Below are positions 4,198 to 11,845 of a DNA stretch of 16,537 nt, one piece after another. Both the position numbers and the translations under genes were made by a program. How positions within the stretch are numbered: the stretch's first letter is position 1; each line of letters starts with the position of its first letter. Under the pieces are notes generated by a model. The model made no database searches and was not told the origin of the DNA. It was given only the letters and a program-made list of their open reading frames with translations. The DNA is from Lachnospiraceae bacterium (lineage in GTDB: Bacteria; Bacillota_A; Clostridia; Lachnospirales; Lachnospiraceae). Location of the stretch: assembly GCA_017435025.1 (NCBI GenBank), contig JAFSFU010000052.1, positions 1-16,537 of the forward strand, given 5' to 3'.

Positions 4198-5559
4198 TTA
4201 ACCAACGTTGATTTCTTCTATCGGATTCTTGATGACGTTCCGACTCTCATGTTTCGTATTGAAAGCAACCACCAGAGAAATTGGGCCGACTCTTCCAAGA
4301 TACATGGTACCTATAATGATCAGCTTGCCCCAGAAATTCAGCTGCGGTGTCAGATTTCTCGTGAGACCCACCGTCGCAGTTGCACTGACGGTCTCATAGA
4401 CAATATCAAGAGCATCTGCATTCGTAACAGCCGAGAGTAAAACGGTTGATACGAACATGATCATAAAAGATGTGCTTACCACTGCCACCGCTTTGTTAAT
4501 GGCCTGCTTTGAAATTCTTCTGTGAAAGAGCTCCGTTTCCTCTTTATTGCGAATCGTTGCCAGCGCAGATGCCAGCAGCACAGCAATCGTCACCGTTTTC
4601 ACACCGCCGGCTGTTCCCACCGGAGAACCGCCGATGAACATGAGAAACAGAGAAACAAACGCAGATGCGTTGGTCAAATCCTGCTGCGGGATACTTGCAA
4701 ATCCTGCGGTTCTCGTAGTTATGGATTGGAATAATGCCACCTGTACTTTATCAAAGAAAGACAATCCCTCCAAAGTCAGTGGATTGTGATATTCAAAAAC
4801 AAAGAATGCGATACCACCGCTAACCAAAAGAAAGGCTGTCGTCGACAGGGCAATTTTGCTGTGAAGGGTCAGACTGCGAAAGCACTTCCACTTCCTGTTT
4901 TGAAAATCTTTTAACACCGTAAGAACATCCCACCATACAATGTAACCGATACCGCCAAGAATGATCAGCATACTGGTTACAAAGTTGACCATCGGGTTCC
5001 ATGCATAGTTACATAAGCTATCTTCCGAGATAACATCCATGCCCGCATTACAGAACGCCGATACCGCATTGAACACCGACATCCAGATTCCCCGGGCGCC
5101 ATATTCCGGCACAAACACAGTCATATAAAGCAGGGCTCCTACACCTTCCACAACGAAAGTTCCAAGAAGGACTCTCCTGATAAACCGAAGAATTCCGGAC
5201 GTGGAATTCAGGTTAAAAGCATCCTGTAAAAGAAATCTTCCGCCCATACCGATCCGTTTATGGAAACTCAGCATAACACCGGTCATGATTGTAATGATTC
5301 CGAGACCGCCAATCTGGATCAAGATCAGAATCACAACCTGTGCAAACGGACTCCACGCCGAAACAGTCGGCAATGTTACAAGACCGGTCACACAAACAGA
5401 AGTGGTTGCCGTAAACAATGCATCAATATACGGAACTGCCTCTCCGGTTGAAGAACTGATCGGAAGCGCAAGAATCAGACTGCCAACAAAAATTGCTGCC
5501 AGAAAGCTTAACAGAATAATATGTGTTGTTGACAAATGAAATGGAAATTTCCTTTTCAT
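4198..5559 (-). CDS. ktrB: KtrB/TrkH-type potassium transporter, membrane subunit
   Basis: The 453-residue integral membrane protein has the four-fold M1-P-M2 plan of the TrkH/KtrB family. Four pore-loop filters are visible, each with its glycine: SVCVTG (54-59), FCNAGMD (169-175), TTRTAGF (281-287) and TATVGLT (394-400). The glycine-rich stretch FIGGSPVGTAGGVKT (308-322) is the intramembrane gating loop in the third repeat. The protein imports K+ with Na+ or H+ coupling and is gated by the adjacent KtrA. The ATG at 5559 has AAGGA at good distance. It is followed by ktrA after 25 bases and preceded by the PrsW-like gene with a 24-base gap, pointing to one operon. Length is normal and no residue is obviously missing. 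Confidence 0.92.
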   Translation of the reverse strand: MKRKFPFHLSTTHIILLSFLAAIFVGSLILALPISSSTGEAVPYIDALFTATTSVCVTGLVTLPTVSAWSPFAQVVILILIQIGGLGIITIMTGVMLSFHKRIGMGGRFLLQDAFNLNSTSGILRFIRRVLLGTFVVEGVGALLYMTVFVPEYGARGIWMSVFNAVSAFCNAGMDVISEDSLCNYAWNPMVNFVTSMLIILGGIGYIVWWDVLTVLKDFQNRKWKCFRSLTLHSKIALSTTAFLLVSGGIAFFVFEYHNPLTLEGLSFFDKVQVALFQSITTRTAGFASIPQQDLTNASAFVSLFLMFIGGSPVGTAGGVKTVTIAVLLASALATIRNKEETELFHRRISKQAINKAVAVVSTSFMIMFVSTVLLSAVTNADALDIVYETVSATATVGLTRNLTPQLNFWGKLIIIGTMYLGRVGPISLVVAFNTKHESRNVIKNPIEEINVG

Positions 5560-5583
5560 CTTTTCATCCTTTCTAATTTCACT

Positions 5584-6264
5584 CTATATCATCTCATCTT
5601 CGGCTGATGCCCGTTTTATATATTTCACAGCCCATACATCCAGCACAATCACAAATATAATAAAGAATAGCAACATGAGCAGACTGCCGGATGTTAAGCA
5701 AAAATCATAATATCCGTGTGCCAGCATCGGCATCAAAAGGCTGAGTCGCCGATAATATTTCTTTCCTGCCAAATTTCCCCGCATTTCACAGATCTTCGCT
5801 TCACCGAAGAAAATTCCCATGATCACACCATCGATGGCATGGGACGGAACTGCTGTAACTGCGCGAAGAATCGCTGTTGAGAGACCTCCCTCTGACACAT
5901 ACAGCAGATTTTCCAGTGCCGCAAAGCCGAGCGCAGCAGAAACGCAGTACACGATCGCATCAAATCGGTAATTGAACGCCGGATGATTCCAGGCACGTTC
6001 CGCTGCCCAACGTTTCCAGTATTCTTCCACCAATGCCACCACAATAAACATGTAAAAGAAGTTATAGACTGCACTGTCAATCGGTAAAAGAATCCCCAGC
6101 AGCAATTCCAATATCGTCCCAACAATGACTGTCGGAACAATAGAAAGTGCTCCAAAGAAAAGCAGTTTTAATAATAAAGAAATCGGTTCTTTTTCCACTT
6201 TATCATGTTGATATACAAATATGATTAAATACACTGCTGGCAGTAACGCCAAAATATGTAACAT
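5584..6264 (-). CDS. PrsW-family intramembrane metalloprotease
   Basis: The 226-residue protein has about seven hydrophobic segments and the PrsW motifs in order: VEEYWKRW (Glu80/Glu81, Lys84), FDAIVY with AALGFAALEN (Glu118, Asn119), RAVTAVPSHAIDG (His142) and HGYYDF (His183, Asp187). These glutamates and histidines are the presumed zinc-site and catalytic residues. In Bacillus subtilis, PrsW performs site-1 cleavage of anti-sigma factor RsiW; in Clostridioides difficile a relative cleaves RsiT. No sigma or anti-sigma gene is adjacent here, so the substrate is unknown. The ATG at 6264 has AGAGGA at a proper distance. It lies between a PfkB-type kinase (30-base gap) and ktrB (24-base gap), so co-expression with potassium uptake is likely. 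Some PrsW-like proteins may have other membrane roles. Confidence 0.85.
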   Translation of the reverse strand: MLHILALLPAVYLIIFVYQHDKVEKEPISLLLKLLFFGALSIVPTVIVGTILELLLGILLPIDSAVYNFFYMFIVVALVEEYWKRWAAERAWNHPAFNYRFDAIVYCVSAALGFAALENLLYVSEGGLSTAILRAVTAVPSHAIDGVIMGIFFGEAKICEMRGNLAGKKYYRRLSLLMPMLAHGYYDFCLTSGSLLMLLFFIIFVIVLDVWAVKYIKRASAEDEMI

Positions 6265-6294
6265 TTCTTAATCCTCTTTCGTACCAGATTCTCA

Positions 6295-7245
6295 TCAAAT
6301 CTGTTCTTTTTCCTGCATTCGCAGCATACCGCGCACTGTCTCCTCCGCCAGTTCCGCCGTCGAAGCTCCGGCAAAAGTCGTGCTGTAGGATCCGGCTGCA
6401 CAGGCGAACCGACACGCCTCGTCCAGTGAGTCTCCTTTGATGATCCGACTTACAAATGCTGCCACCGTGCAGTCTCCGGCTCCGGTGGTATCCACAACCT
6501 CTACCGGAATTGCCGGTGCCCATCCACACATACCACCGCATTCCGAATAATAACATCCGCGTTCTCCACACTTGATCACCACATTGTTCACGCCAAGGTC
6601 ATGGAATGCCTTTGCCGCATCTTCCGCACATGTCGTTTCGGTCATTGTAAGCACATCATACAGACTTGGAAGGAAATAATCAATATATGGCAAAAATTTT
6701 CGAATCCCGTTCAGGCCCAAACCCAGTTTATCTGCTGCCAGATCCGCAAACACAAGAACGCCCTGTTCCTTTGCTTCCTTTAAATATTCCTCCAGACCAT
6801 CCGCCTCAAATTCCGGCATGGAAAACAGGCTGGCAAGGGAAATGGCGCGACAATCCGACGGCAGATTACAGACTTTTGGAACATCCCTCATATCCAACGT
6901 GCTGTGAGCTCCCTTGACTGAGAACACCCTGCGCTCTCCGTTTTCACTCACCAAAACCATCGCAGTTCCGGTTGCATGTCCTTCCTTTTCCTGAACGAAA
7001 GACACATCCACGCCTATGTCGCGCAGAGCGCACTTTAACATACGACCGTTCATGTCCGCACCGACACAGCAGACCAATGCCGGGTTCGCTCCCAGTGCCG
7101 CCATGGTGATACTCTGGTTCACCGCATCGCCGCCCGGAAGAATCCGAATATCAGAAATTCTCTGTTTCTCTTTCCATTCTGCATTCTGATCGATCGGATA
7201 TCCCATGATATCCATAACTGCCGAACCAATACATAAAACCTTCAT
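6295..7245 (-). CDS. PfkB-family carbohydrate or nucleoside kinase
   Basis: The 316-residue enzyme carries both PfkB/ribokinase signatures. The N-terminal substrate-binding motif is GGDAVNQ (38-44, in the usual GG.xxN position). The C-terminal motif is DTTGAGD (252-258), with the anion hole and the catalytic base Asp258. The family transfers the gamma-phosphate of ATP to a hydroxymethyl group of a sugar or nucleoside in the cytoplasm. Length and overall layout fit ribokinase-like members, but the substrate cannot be read from the sequence, and no matching transporter or sugar enzyme lies beside it. The ATG at 7245 follows AGGTGG. The gaps to the YitT gene (11 bases) and PrsW gene (30 bases) suggest an operon. 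Fructokinase, ribokinase or a nucleoside kinase are all possible. Confidence 0.88.
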   Translation of the reverse strand: MKVLCIGSAVMDIMGYPIDQNAEWKEKQRISDIRILPGGDAVNQSITMAALGANPALVCCVGADMNGRMLKCALRDIGVDVSFVQEKEGHATGTAMVLVSENGERRVFSVKGAHSTLDMRDVPKVCNLPSDCRAISLASLFSMPEFEADGLEEYLKEAKEQGVLVFADLAADKLGLGLNGIRKFLPYIDYFLPSLYDVLTMTETTCAEDAAKAFHDLGVNNVVIKCGERGCYYSECGGMCGWAPAIPVEVVDTTGAGDCTVAAFVSRIIKGDSLDEACRFACAAGSYSTTFAGASTAELAEETVRGMLRMQEKEQI

Positions 7246-7256
7246 ATTTACACCAC

Positions 7257-7892
7257 CTATTTATGCGGTGCCAGCCAAACCGGCACCTTCATCCTCTGTA
7301 CAATTCCAATGATCTGCCCCGATAATACCACCGTCAGCAGAGAGTATCCTATCCTGTGGAGCGGAATATAACTGACCGACATTCCAAGAACCAAAAGATC
7401 ACTGACCAGATATATTTTTTCAATTCCAACCCCTGTCACATGGGAGATGCTCATAGCCAACGCATCATCACCGCCGGGAGCTCCACCAATTCGTACGCAG
7501 AGTCCCACACCGATACCGATGAACATAGCTCCTGCGACTGCCGCCACCAGCGGCATATTGTAAAGTTCCGGCCACAAAAGCGGAAACTGCTCACAAAAGC
7601 GATACACACCACAGAAGCCAGCGGTTGATATCAGCGAATAAAAAATAAATTTACTTCCCAGCAGCCGCCATCCGATCGCATAACAGATCAGATTCAAGAT
7701 CGCACCGGAGACAGCCGGTGAAATACCATACCAATGCTGCAGGAACAGCGTCAGTCCCAGAACACCGCCTTCCGTTACTCCGGAACAGGAATGCACATGA
7801 TAAAGACCAAAAGCCTGAATCGCACTGCCTAAGAGTACGATCAGGCATGATCTGTATGTTATATTTTGAAACAGTCCATTTTGCCTTTTCAA
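7257..7892 (-). CDS. YitT-family (DUF161) membrane protein
   Basis: The protein has about five hydrophobic segments and two glycine-rich motifs, GGVLGLTLFL (about 42-51) and GGAPGGDDALAM (about 136-147). These fit the repeated G-G-.-.-G-.-(D)-.-L motif of YitT/YczE-like proteins. Transport of an unknown small solute has been proposed for the family, but the role is not established. There is no ATG. The longest frame opens at TTG 7934 and would overlap the upstream regulator gene; I prefer TTG 7892 (MKRQNGLFQN), with AGAGAGGG 7 bases upstream and a 19-base gap to that gene. It ends 11 bases before the kinase gene. At 211 residues it lacks the C-terminal DUF2179 cytoplasmic domain found in many long YitT proteins. 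Confidence 0.75.
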   Translation of the reverse strand: MKRQNGLFQNITYRSCLIVLLGSAIQAFGLYHVHSCSGVTEGGVLGLTLFLQHWYGISPAVSGAILNLICYAIGWRLLGSKFIFYSLISTAGFCGVYRFCEQFPLLWPELYNMPLVAAVAGAMFIGIGVGLCVRIGGAPGGDDALAMSISHVTGVGIEKIYLVSDLLVLGMSVSYIPLHRIGYSLLTVVLSGQIIGIVQRMKVPVWLAPHK

Positions 7893-7911
7893 AATGAAAC
7901 CCTCTCTTTCT

Positions 7912-8898
7912 TTATTTTTCTTTTGCCTGCACAACAGCAGCTACGGCACCGAACATGACACCGGCAACCGGCCAGATCACCCAACTGATATTCCATTTAC
8001 CGGTCCAGAGGCTGTAGCCAAGATAAATCGCGACCACTACCGGCCAGTAAATGCCGGAAATCTTATCGATCCGTCGATTGGATTTCTTGCGCTCCACGGT
8101 GTAATCGTTGATCTGAAGCAGCTGTTCGTATCCTTCTTTCACCATACCATTAACAACAAACAGATATACTGCACTTGCCACCATGATCAGTAAAAGGGCA
8201 ATGGAAGGAAGTACAAGAACTTCTTTTTCCATCATTACACTTGTGATCATCAATGGCACCGCACATAAAATGCAGAGAACCACGCCAATCACCGTGTTTA
8301 TTGTATACTTGTGCTGTTCGGCCTGATAACGCTCTCGCATCACACCTTCCACGCCGTACGCCAGATCAAGCTCCTCTTTTTCTAAATACTGAAATTTTTC
8401 CATTTTGTTGCCAATCATGATAAAATCAGCCACAGCACCTGCAACCATCAGCAAAAGTACAACAATGCCGATACCGGATGCCATTCCCTCAGAGATTGAC
8501 AGCAGCCGGAATTCTGCAAACCCCAACAACAAAAGCATGATTACCGGTGACAAAATGCATGCCGCCACACCGAGAGCCATCGGCTTCGCGGCTTTCATCC
8601 GTGCATTCATAAACTCATGGGCTTCTTCCATACTGACCATTCTCGCCGGACGTTCCCCTTCACCGGCCGCCGGATTGCCCGGTACATACACTTCCTGCTC
8701 CAACTCATCTTTTAATAAAAAGTCTGTACTGACTTCAAAAATTTCACTCATCATCAAAATCTTATCCAGATCCGGGATCGACATGCCGCTCTCCCATTTA
8801 GAAACAGATTGTCTGGACACTCCCAGTTTACCAGCCAGCTCTTCCTGTGACCAACCGTTTTTCTTTCTCAATGTCATAATCTTTTCAGCTAAAATCAT
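7912..8898 (-). CDS. XRE-family regulator with C-terminal membrane domain
   Basis: The 328-residue protein begins with a Cro/CI-type helix-turn-helix (residues about 4-60). It includes the stretches [21 protein letters not shown] and [14 protein letters not shown], which are very typical of Clostridia XRE regulators. After a linker come about six hydrophobic segments (near 108-128, 140-162, 202-222, 230-250, 283-298 and 303-323), so the DNA-binding domain is tethered to the membrane. This architecture is common in Lachnospiraceae, but the sensed signal is unknown. I set the start at 8898 because GGAGGA lies 6 bases before it and the domain starts there; the longer frame from 8988 has no support. 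It is the first gene of the run down to ktrA and may regulate it or itself. Confidence 0.85.
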   Translation of the reverse strand: MILAEKIMTLRKKNGWSQEELAGKLGVSRQSVSKWESGMSIPDLDKILMMSEIFEVSTDFLLKDELEQEVYVPGNPAAGEGERPARMVSMEEAHEFMNARMKAAKPMALGVAACILSPVIMLLLLGFAEFRLLSISEGMASGIGIVVLLLMVAGAVADFIMIGNKMEKFQYLEKEELDLAYGVEGVMRERYQAEQHKYTINTVIGVVLCILCAVPLMITSVMMEKEVLVLPSIALLLIMVASAVYLFVVNGMVKEGYEQLLQINDYTVERKKSNRRIDKISGIYWPVVVAIYLGYSLWTGKWNISWVIWPVAGVMFGAVAAVVQAKEK

Positions 8899-8960
8899 CC
8901 TCGCTCCTCCAGTCATTTTGTATGTCTTCAATTCGAATGTTGTTCTTCTTTCTGTCTGCA

Positions 8961-8989
8961 GGATATCATTTTCTTCGGTTGCACACAAG
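8961..8989 (-). promoter_or_regulatory. Candidate promoter of the regulator-to-ktrA run
   Basis: On the minus strand TTGTGT (8989-8984) and TATCCT (8966-8961) are spaced by exactly 17 bases, about 60 bases before the regulator start. Both hexamers are imperfect. A perfect TTGACA also lies at 9013-9008 but has no fitting -10. Confidence 0.4.
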
Positions 8990-9016
8990 AAATTCGGCTT
9001 GGAAATCTGTCAACCA

Positions 9017-9030
9017 GCGGTTGCAACCGC
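9017..9030. repeat. Perfect 14-base palindrome, possible operator
   Basis: GCGGTTGCAACCGC is a perfect palindrome, flanked by AACC and GGTT (9012-9015 and 9032-9035) that extend the symmetry past one mismatch. It lies between the amidase stop and the candidate promoter of the XRE regulator. No T-run follows on the minus strand, so a terminator for the amidase is unlikely; an operator is more plausible. Confidence 0.45.
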
Positions 9031-9050
9031 CGGTTAACCCGAAAAATACA

Positions 9051-10139
9051 CTAATTTACCTCAAAAAACTGATGGATTCCACTCACAAGACCGTCTGCAA
9101 GCTTGTTCAGGGTCGTATCACTGTAAGAAGAAGCCTTATCTCCCAGTTCGATATCCACACTCGGCACTGTTGAGTAGGATGTCTGGGTCAGGTCCATTTC
9201 CATAGAACCGGATGAGAAAATCTTATTTCCATTTTCGCGAAGACCTTCGATCAGGCAGGTTCCCAAACGGTTGTGGGACTGCCAGTGGGAGGCCACCGGC
9301 TCCATCGCACGGTAAGTTTTGTTATTTGGTACACTCATGAAGAAACAGCCCTTGTCTTTGGACGTGGAATCCCAGTGAAGCGCAATATGACAATCCGCAT
9401 TTGTGTTTGCCAGAACAGATCGGGCGATGTTATCCAGCTGCACGTCATCACCCTCTCGGATCATCAGCACATCGTACCCTTCCGCCAGCAGCTTTTCCTT
9501 CAATATTTTCGCCATGGCCAGAGTCACTTTGCTCTCCGGCGTTCCATCGTTGAACGTCATACCGGAAGAAACCGCCACAGCAGTTGTCGCTCCGGCAGCG
9601 GTCGTACCACCGGTCACCTTGGGAGTACCATCCGGATGGCAGAGTGTCTTTACAGAAGAACCGCCCTTGGTTCCATGTCCTGCATTGACACAGATGGTTT
9701 TTTCTTTTCTATTTGCACTGCTGCTCTGATAGAAAATAGCTTTTCCGCTGTTGATCTTGGAAAATGACGCGTACGGAGCATTCATATCCAGAGACACATC
9801 CCAGGATTTTGCCGCGTTGGCACTGGTCACGTGAGTCTGGGCCATCGTTGATGCAGACTCCTGCCGGCTGTCTGCGCTCTTGGCTGCCGCCAGATATCTG
9901 GTCGCCACATATCCACTCTTCCCATTCACCGTCACCTGACTCCACTCGCCAAGATCCTGTACCTGCTCCACCGCAGTTCCCCTCGGAAGGAGCTGAATAA
10001 CTTGTCCGGTCATGGACGCTTCTTTTCTCATATTCAGATTGCTGGCATTGACATACATCGTACCGGCCAGCGCAGTTATATTACAATTTAAGCCAAGCAT
10101 CAAGGCCAAGCCCAGAATCGTTCTACTGATTTTTTTCAT
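9051..10139 (-). CDS. Secreted N-acetylmuramoyl-L-alanine amidase (SH3b + Amidase_3)
   Basis: The 362-residue protein begins with a signal peptide (KK, hydrophobic core, likely cleavage after ALA near residue 25). A bacterial SH3 domain follows (about 27-84, with LNMRKEAS, LPRGTAVE and GYVATRYL), then a Ser/Ala-rich linker and an Amidase_3 domain (about 147-360). Zinc ligands fit His155 (in AGHG), Glu202 and His255 (in HIALHWD), with catalytic Glu331 (in SVDIELGD). The enzyme should cut the bond between muramic acid and L-alanine in peptidoglycan outside the membrane. The domain contains a Gly/Thr/Ala-rich insertion after AGHG (about 160-198). The ATG at 10139 is chosen over GTG 10148 because GGGGAG lies 8 bases before it. 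The gene appears monocistronic, after the malQ terminator and with its own promoter. Confidence 0.88.
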   Translation of the reverse strand: MKKISRTILGLALMLGLNCNITALAGTMYVNASNLNMRKEASMTGQVIQLLPRGTAVEQVQDLGEWSQVTVNGKSGYVATRYLAAAKSADSRQESASTMAQTHVTSANAAKSWDVSLDMNAPYASFSKINSGKAIFYQSSSANRKEKTICVNAGHGTKGGSSVKTLCHPDGTPKVTGGTTAAGATTAVAVSSGMTFNDGTPESKVTLAMAKILKEKLLAEGYDVLMIREGDDVQLDNIARSVLANTNADCHIALHWDSTSKDKGCFFMSVPNNKTYRAMEPVASHWQSHNRLGTCLIEGLRENGNKIFSSGSMEMDLTQTSYSTVPSVDIELGDKASSYSDTTLNKLADGLVSGIHQFFEVN

Positions 10140-10173
10140 AGGTATCACTCCCCATTTGACATTTTATATCAGT

Positions 10174-10203
10174 ATCATATCACACTTCGCAATATTTCAT
10201 CAA
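10174..10203 (-). promoter_or_regulatory. Candidate promoter of the amidase gene
   Basis: On the minus strand TTGATG (10203-10198) and TATGAT (10179-10174) are separated by 18 bases, and a TG precedes the -10 by one base. An alternative pair, TTGCGA with TATAAA, overlaps it slightly downstream. The leader would be roughly 30 bases. Confidence 0.55.
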
Positions 10204-10247
10204 TGGATAGAAACATAAATAAAGAATGGGCCTCTTTCCTTGAAAGC

Positions 10248-10289
10248 AAAAAAGCGGCGCCAAGACCCAAAATCGAGCCCCGGCACCGC
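10248..10289 (-). terminator. Intrinsic terminator after malQ
   Basis: On the minus strand GCGGTGCC (10289-10282) pairs with GGCGCCGC (10261-10254), 8 bp with one G-T. A 20-base loop separates the arms, and six T follow (10253-10248). It lies 14 bases past the malQ stop and closes the glucan operon. Confidence 0.8.
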
Positions 10290-10302
10290 CTCATATCAAA
10301 TT

Positions 10303-11787
10303 TTAATGAAGTCTTCCATAAATCTCCATCTTGTGGCGGAGTTTCATGGCAAGATCACTGCCATAGCTTTCCGGCAGCGCTCTCCATCTCCAGTTCTTTC
10401 CAACTGTGGATGGTGCATTCATTCTGGCCTCACTTCCGAGTCCCAGAACATCCTGCATCTGTACCATGGTGAGTTCCGCAGCCGTACACCAGAGTGCACG
10501 CATCATGCCCCAATGATAGCCTTCCTCTTCTGTCAGTCCAAGGCACTCTACTGCAGTCTCAATATCCTCACGATTTGCGGAGGTCATCCAGCCTACGCAG
10601 GTATCGTTGTCATGGGTGCCTGTGTATGCCACACAGTTCACCGGATATTTCCATGGAAGATATTCCACGCTGTTTCCATCTCTCTTATCGAATGCAAATT
10701 CCAGGATCTTCATGCCCGGGAATCCACTCTCAGAAAGAAGCTGCTTTACGGAATCTGTCAGATAACCAAGATCCTCTGCAATGATCGGCTGCTTGCCAAT
10801 GGCTTTTTCCACAGCATGGAACAGATCCATACCCGGTCCTTTTCTCCACTGGCCACGCTTCGCATTGGTATCTCCGTACGGAATTGCAAAATACGAATCA
10901 AATCCGCGGAAATGATCGATGCGCAGCACATCATACACGCTGCAGAGATACTTGATTCTCTGGATCCACCAGGAATAGCCGTCCTTCGCCATGTACTCCC
11001 AGTCGTACAGCGGGTTACCCCAAAGCTGACCGTCTGCGGAGAATCCATCCGGCGGAACACCGGCGATTTCCTTCGGACAAAGTTCTTCATCAAACTGGAA
11101 CAGTTCCGGATGCGCCCATGCATCCACACCATCAAGAGAAACATAAATCGGTAAGTCTCCGATAATGGAAATTCCTTTATCGTTGACATACTTGCGCAGT
11201 TTCTTCCACTGATGGAAGAACAGATACTGGAGCACTTTCCAGAATGTCACTTCTTCCGCATGCTCTTCCAAAGCCTTCGCAATTGCCTCCGGAGTTCGAT
11301 TTTTAAGCCCCGGCTCCCATTCCTGCCAGCTTTTTCCGCCGCATGCATTCTTTAAAGTCATGAACAGCGCATAGTCATCCAGCCAGAATGCATTCTCTGA
11401 ACAGAATGCCTCATAATCTGCAGCCGGATTCACCATGAACCGTTTCACGGCTTTTCTAAGTACCGGGTAGCGTTTTTCATAGAGAGCGCCGTAATTGACA
11501 TCCTCCTGACCGCTTTCCCAGTCAATAAATTCATATTCGGATGCTTCTAAAAGCCCATCCTCTTTTAAATCATCGAGATCGATGAAGTATGGGTTGCCTG
11601 CGTTGGTCGAGAAAGACTGATATGGGGAGTCTCCATAACCGGTCGGGCAAACAGGGAGGAGTTGCCAATATGCCTGACCTGCGGCCTGGAGAAAATCAGC
11701 GAAATCTCTGGCAGGCTTTCCCATACTTCCGATTCCGTGTGGGGAAGGAAGAGAAGACAGGTGCATTAAAATACCATTACTTCTCAC
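10303..11787 (-). CDS. malQ: 4-alpha-glucanotransferase (GH77, amylomaltase)
   Basis: The 494-residue cytoplasmic enzyme begins with the GH77 opening MHLSSLPSPHGIGSMG and carries SPYQSFSTNAGNPYFIDLDD (residues 54-73). The active site is complete: nucleophile Asp291 (in VLRIDHFRG), acid/base Glu338 (in IIAEDLG) and Asp393 (in TGTHDND). The 250s-type loop region DGFSADGQLWGNPLYDW (247-263) is also typical. It transfers alpha-1,4-glucan chains between maltodextrins, releasing glucose and building longer chains for phosphorylase. The start is a GTG at 11787 with AAGGA upstream; no better ATG is available. It is the last gene of the ABC operon, 58 bases after the ATPase gene, and is followed by a terminator. 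The placement supports maltodextrin as the imported substrate. Confidence 0.95.
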   Translation of the reverse strand: MRSNGILMHLSSLPSPHGIGSMGKPARDFADFLQAAGQAYWQLLPVCPTGYGDSPYQSFSTNAGNPYFIDLDDLKEDGLLEASEYEFIDWESGQEDVNYGALYEKRYPVLRKAVKRFMVNPAADYEAFCSENAFWLDDYALFMTLKNACGGKSWQEWEPGLKNRTPEAIAKALEEHAEEVTFWKVLQYLFFHQWKKLRKYVNDKGISIIGDLPIYVSLDGVDAWAHPELFQFDEELCPKEIAGVPPDGFSADGQLWGNPLYDWEYMAKDGYSWWIQRIKYLCSVYDVLRIDHFRGFDSYFAIPYGDTNAKRGQWRKGPGMDLFHAVEKAIGKQPIIAEDLGYLTDSVKQLLSESGFPGMKILEFAFDKRDGNSVEYLPWKYPVNCVAYTGTHDNDTCVGWMTSANREDIETAVECLGLTEEEGYHWGMMRALWCTAAELTMVQMQDVLGLGSEARMNAPSTVGKNWRWRALPESYGSDLAMKLRHKMEIYGRLH

Positions 11788-11845
11788 AATGATTCACTTC
11801 CTTTTCGAATATAGACACCGATCGTGGGAATGACCGGTCATACGC

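Noticed and set aside
3624..4211. 195-codon plus-strand frame opposite ktrA
   Set aside because: Antisense to a clear RCK protein, low-complexity His/Asn-rich content, no ribosome binding site or family signal.
5560..5583. Possible cyclic di-AMP (ydaO) riboswitch ahead of ktrB
   Set aside because: The gap is only 24 bases, far too short for that riboswitch, and no other leader is present.
10240..11154. 304-codon plus-strand frame opposite malQ
   Set aside because: It lies antisense to a gene with all GH77 catalytic motifs, resembles no family, is rich in Cys, His and Ser as such shadows are, and runs through the malQ terminator.
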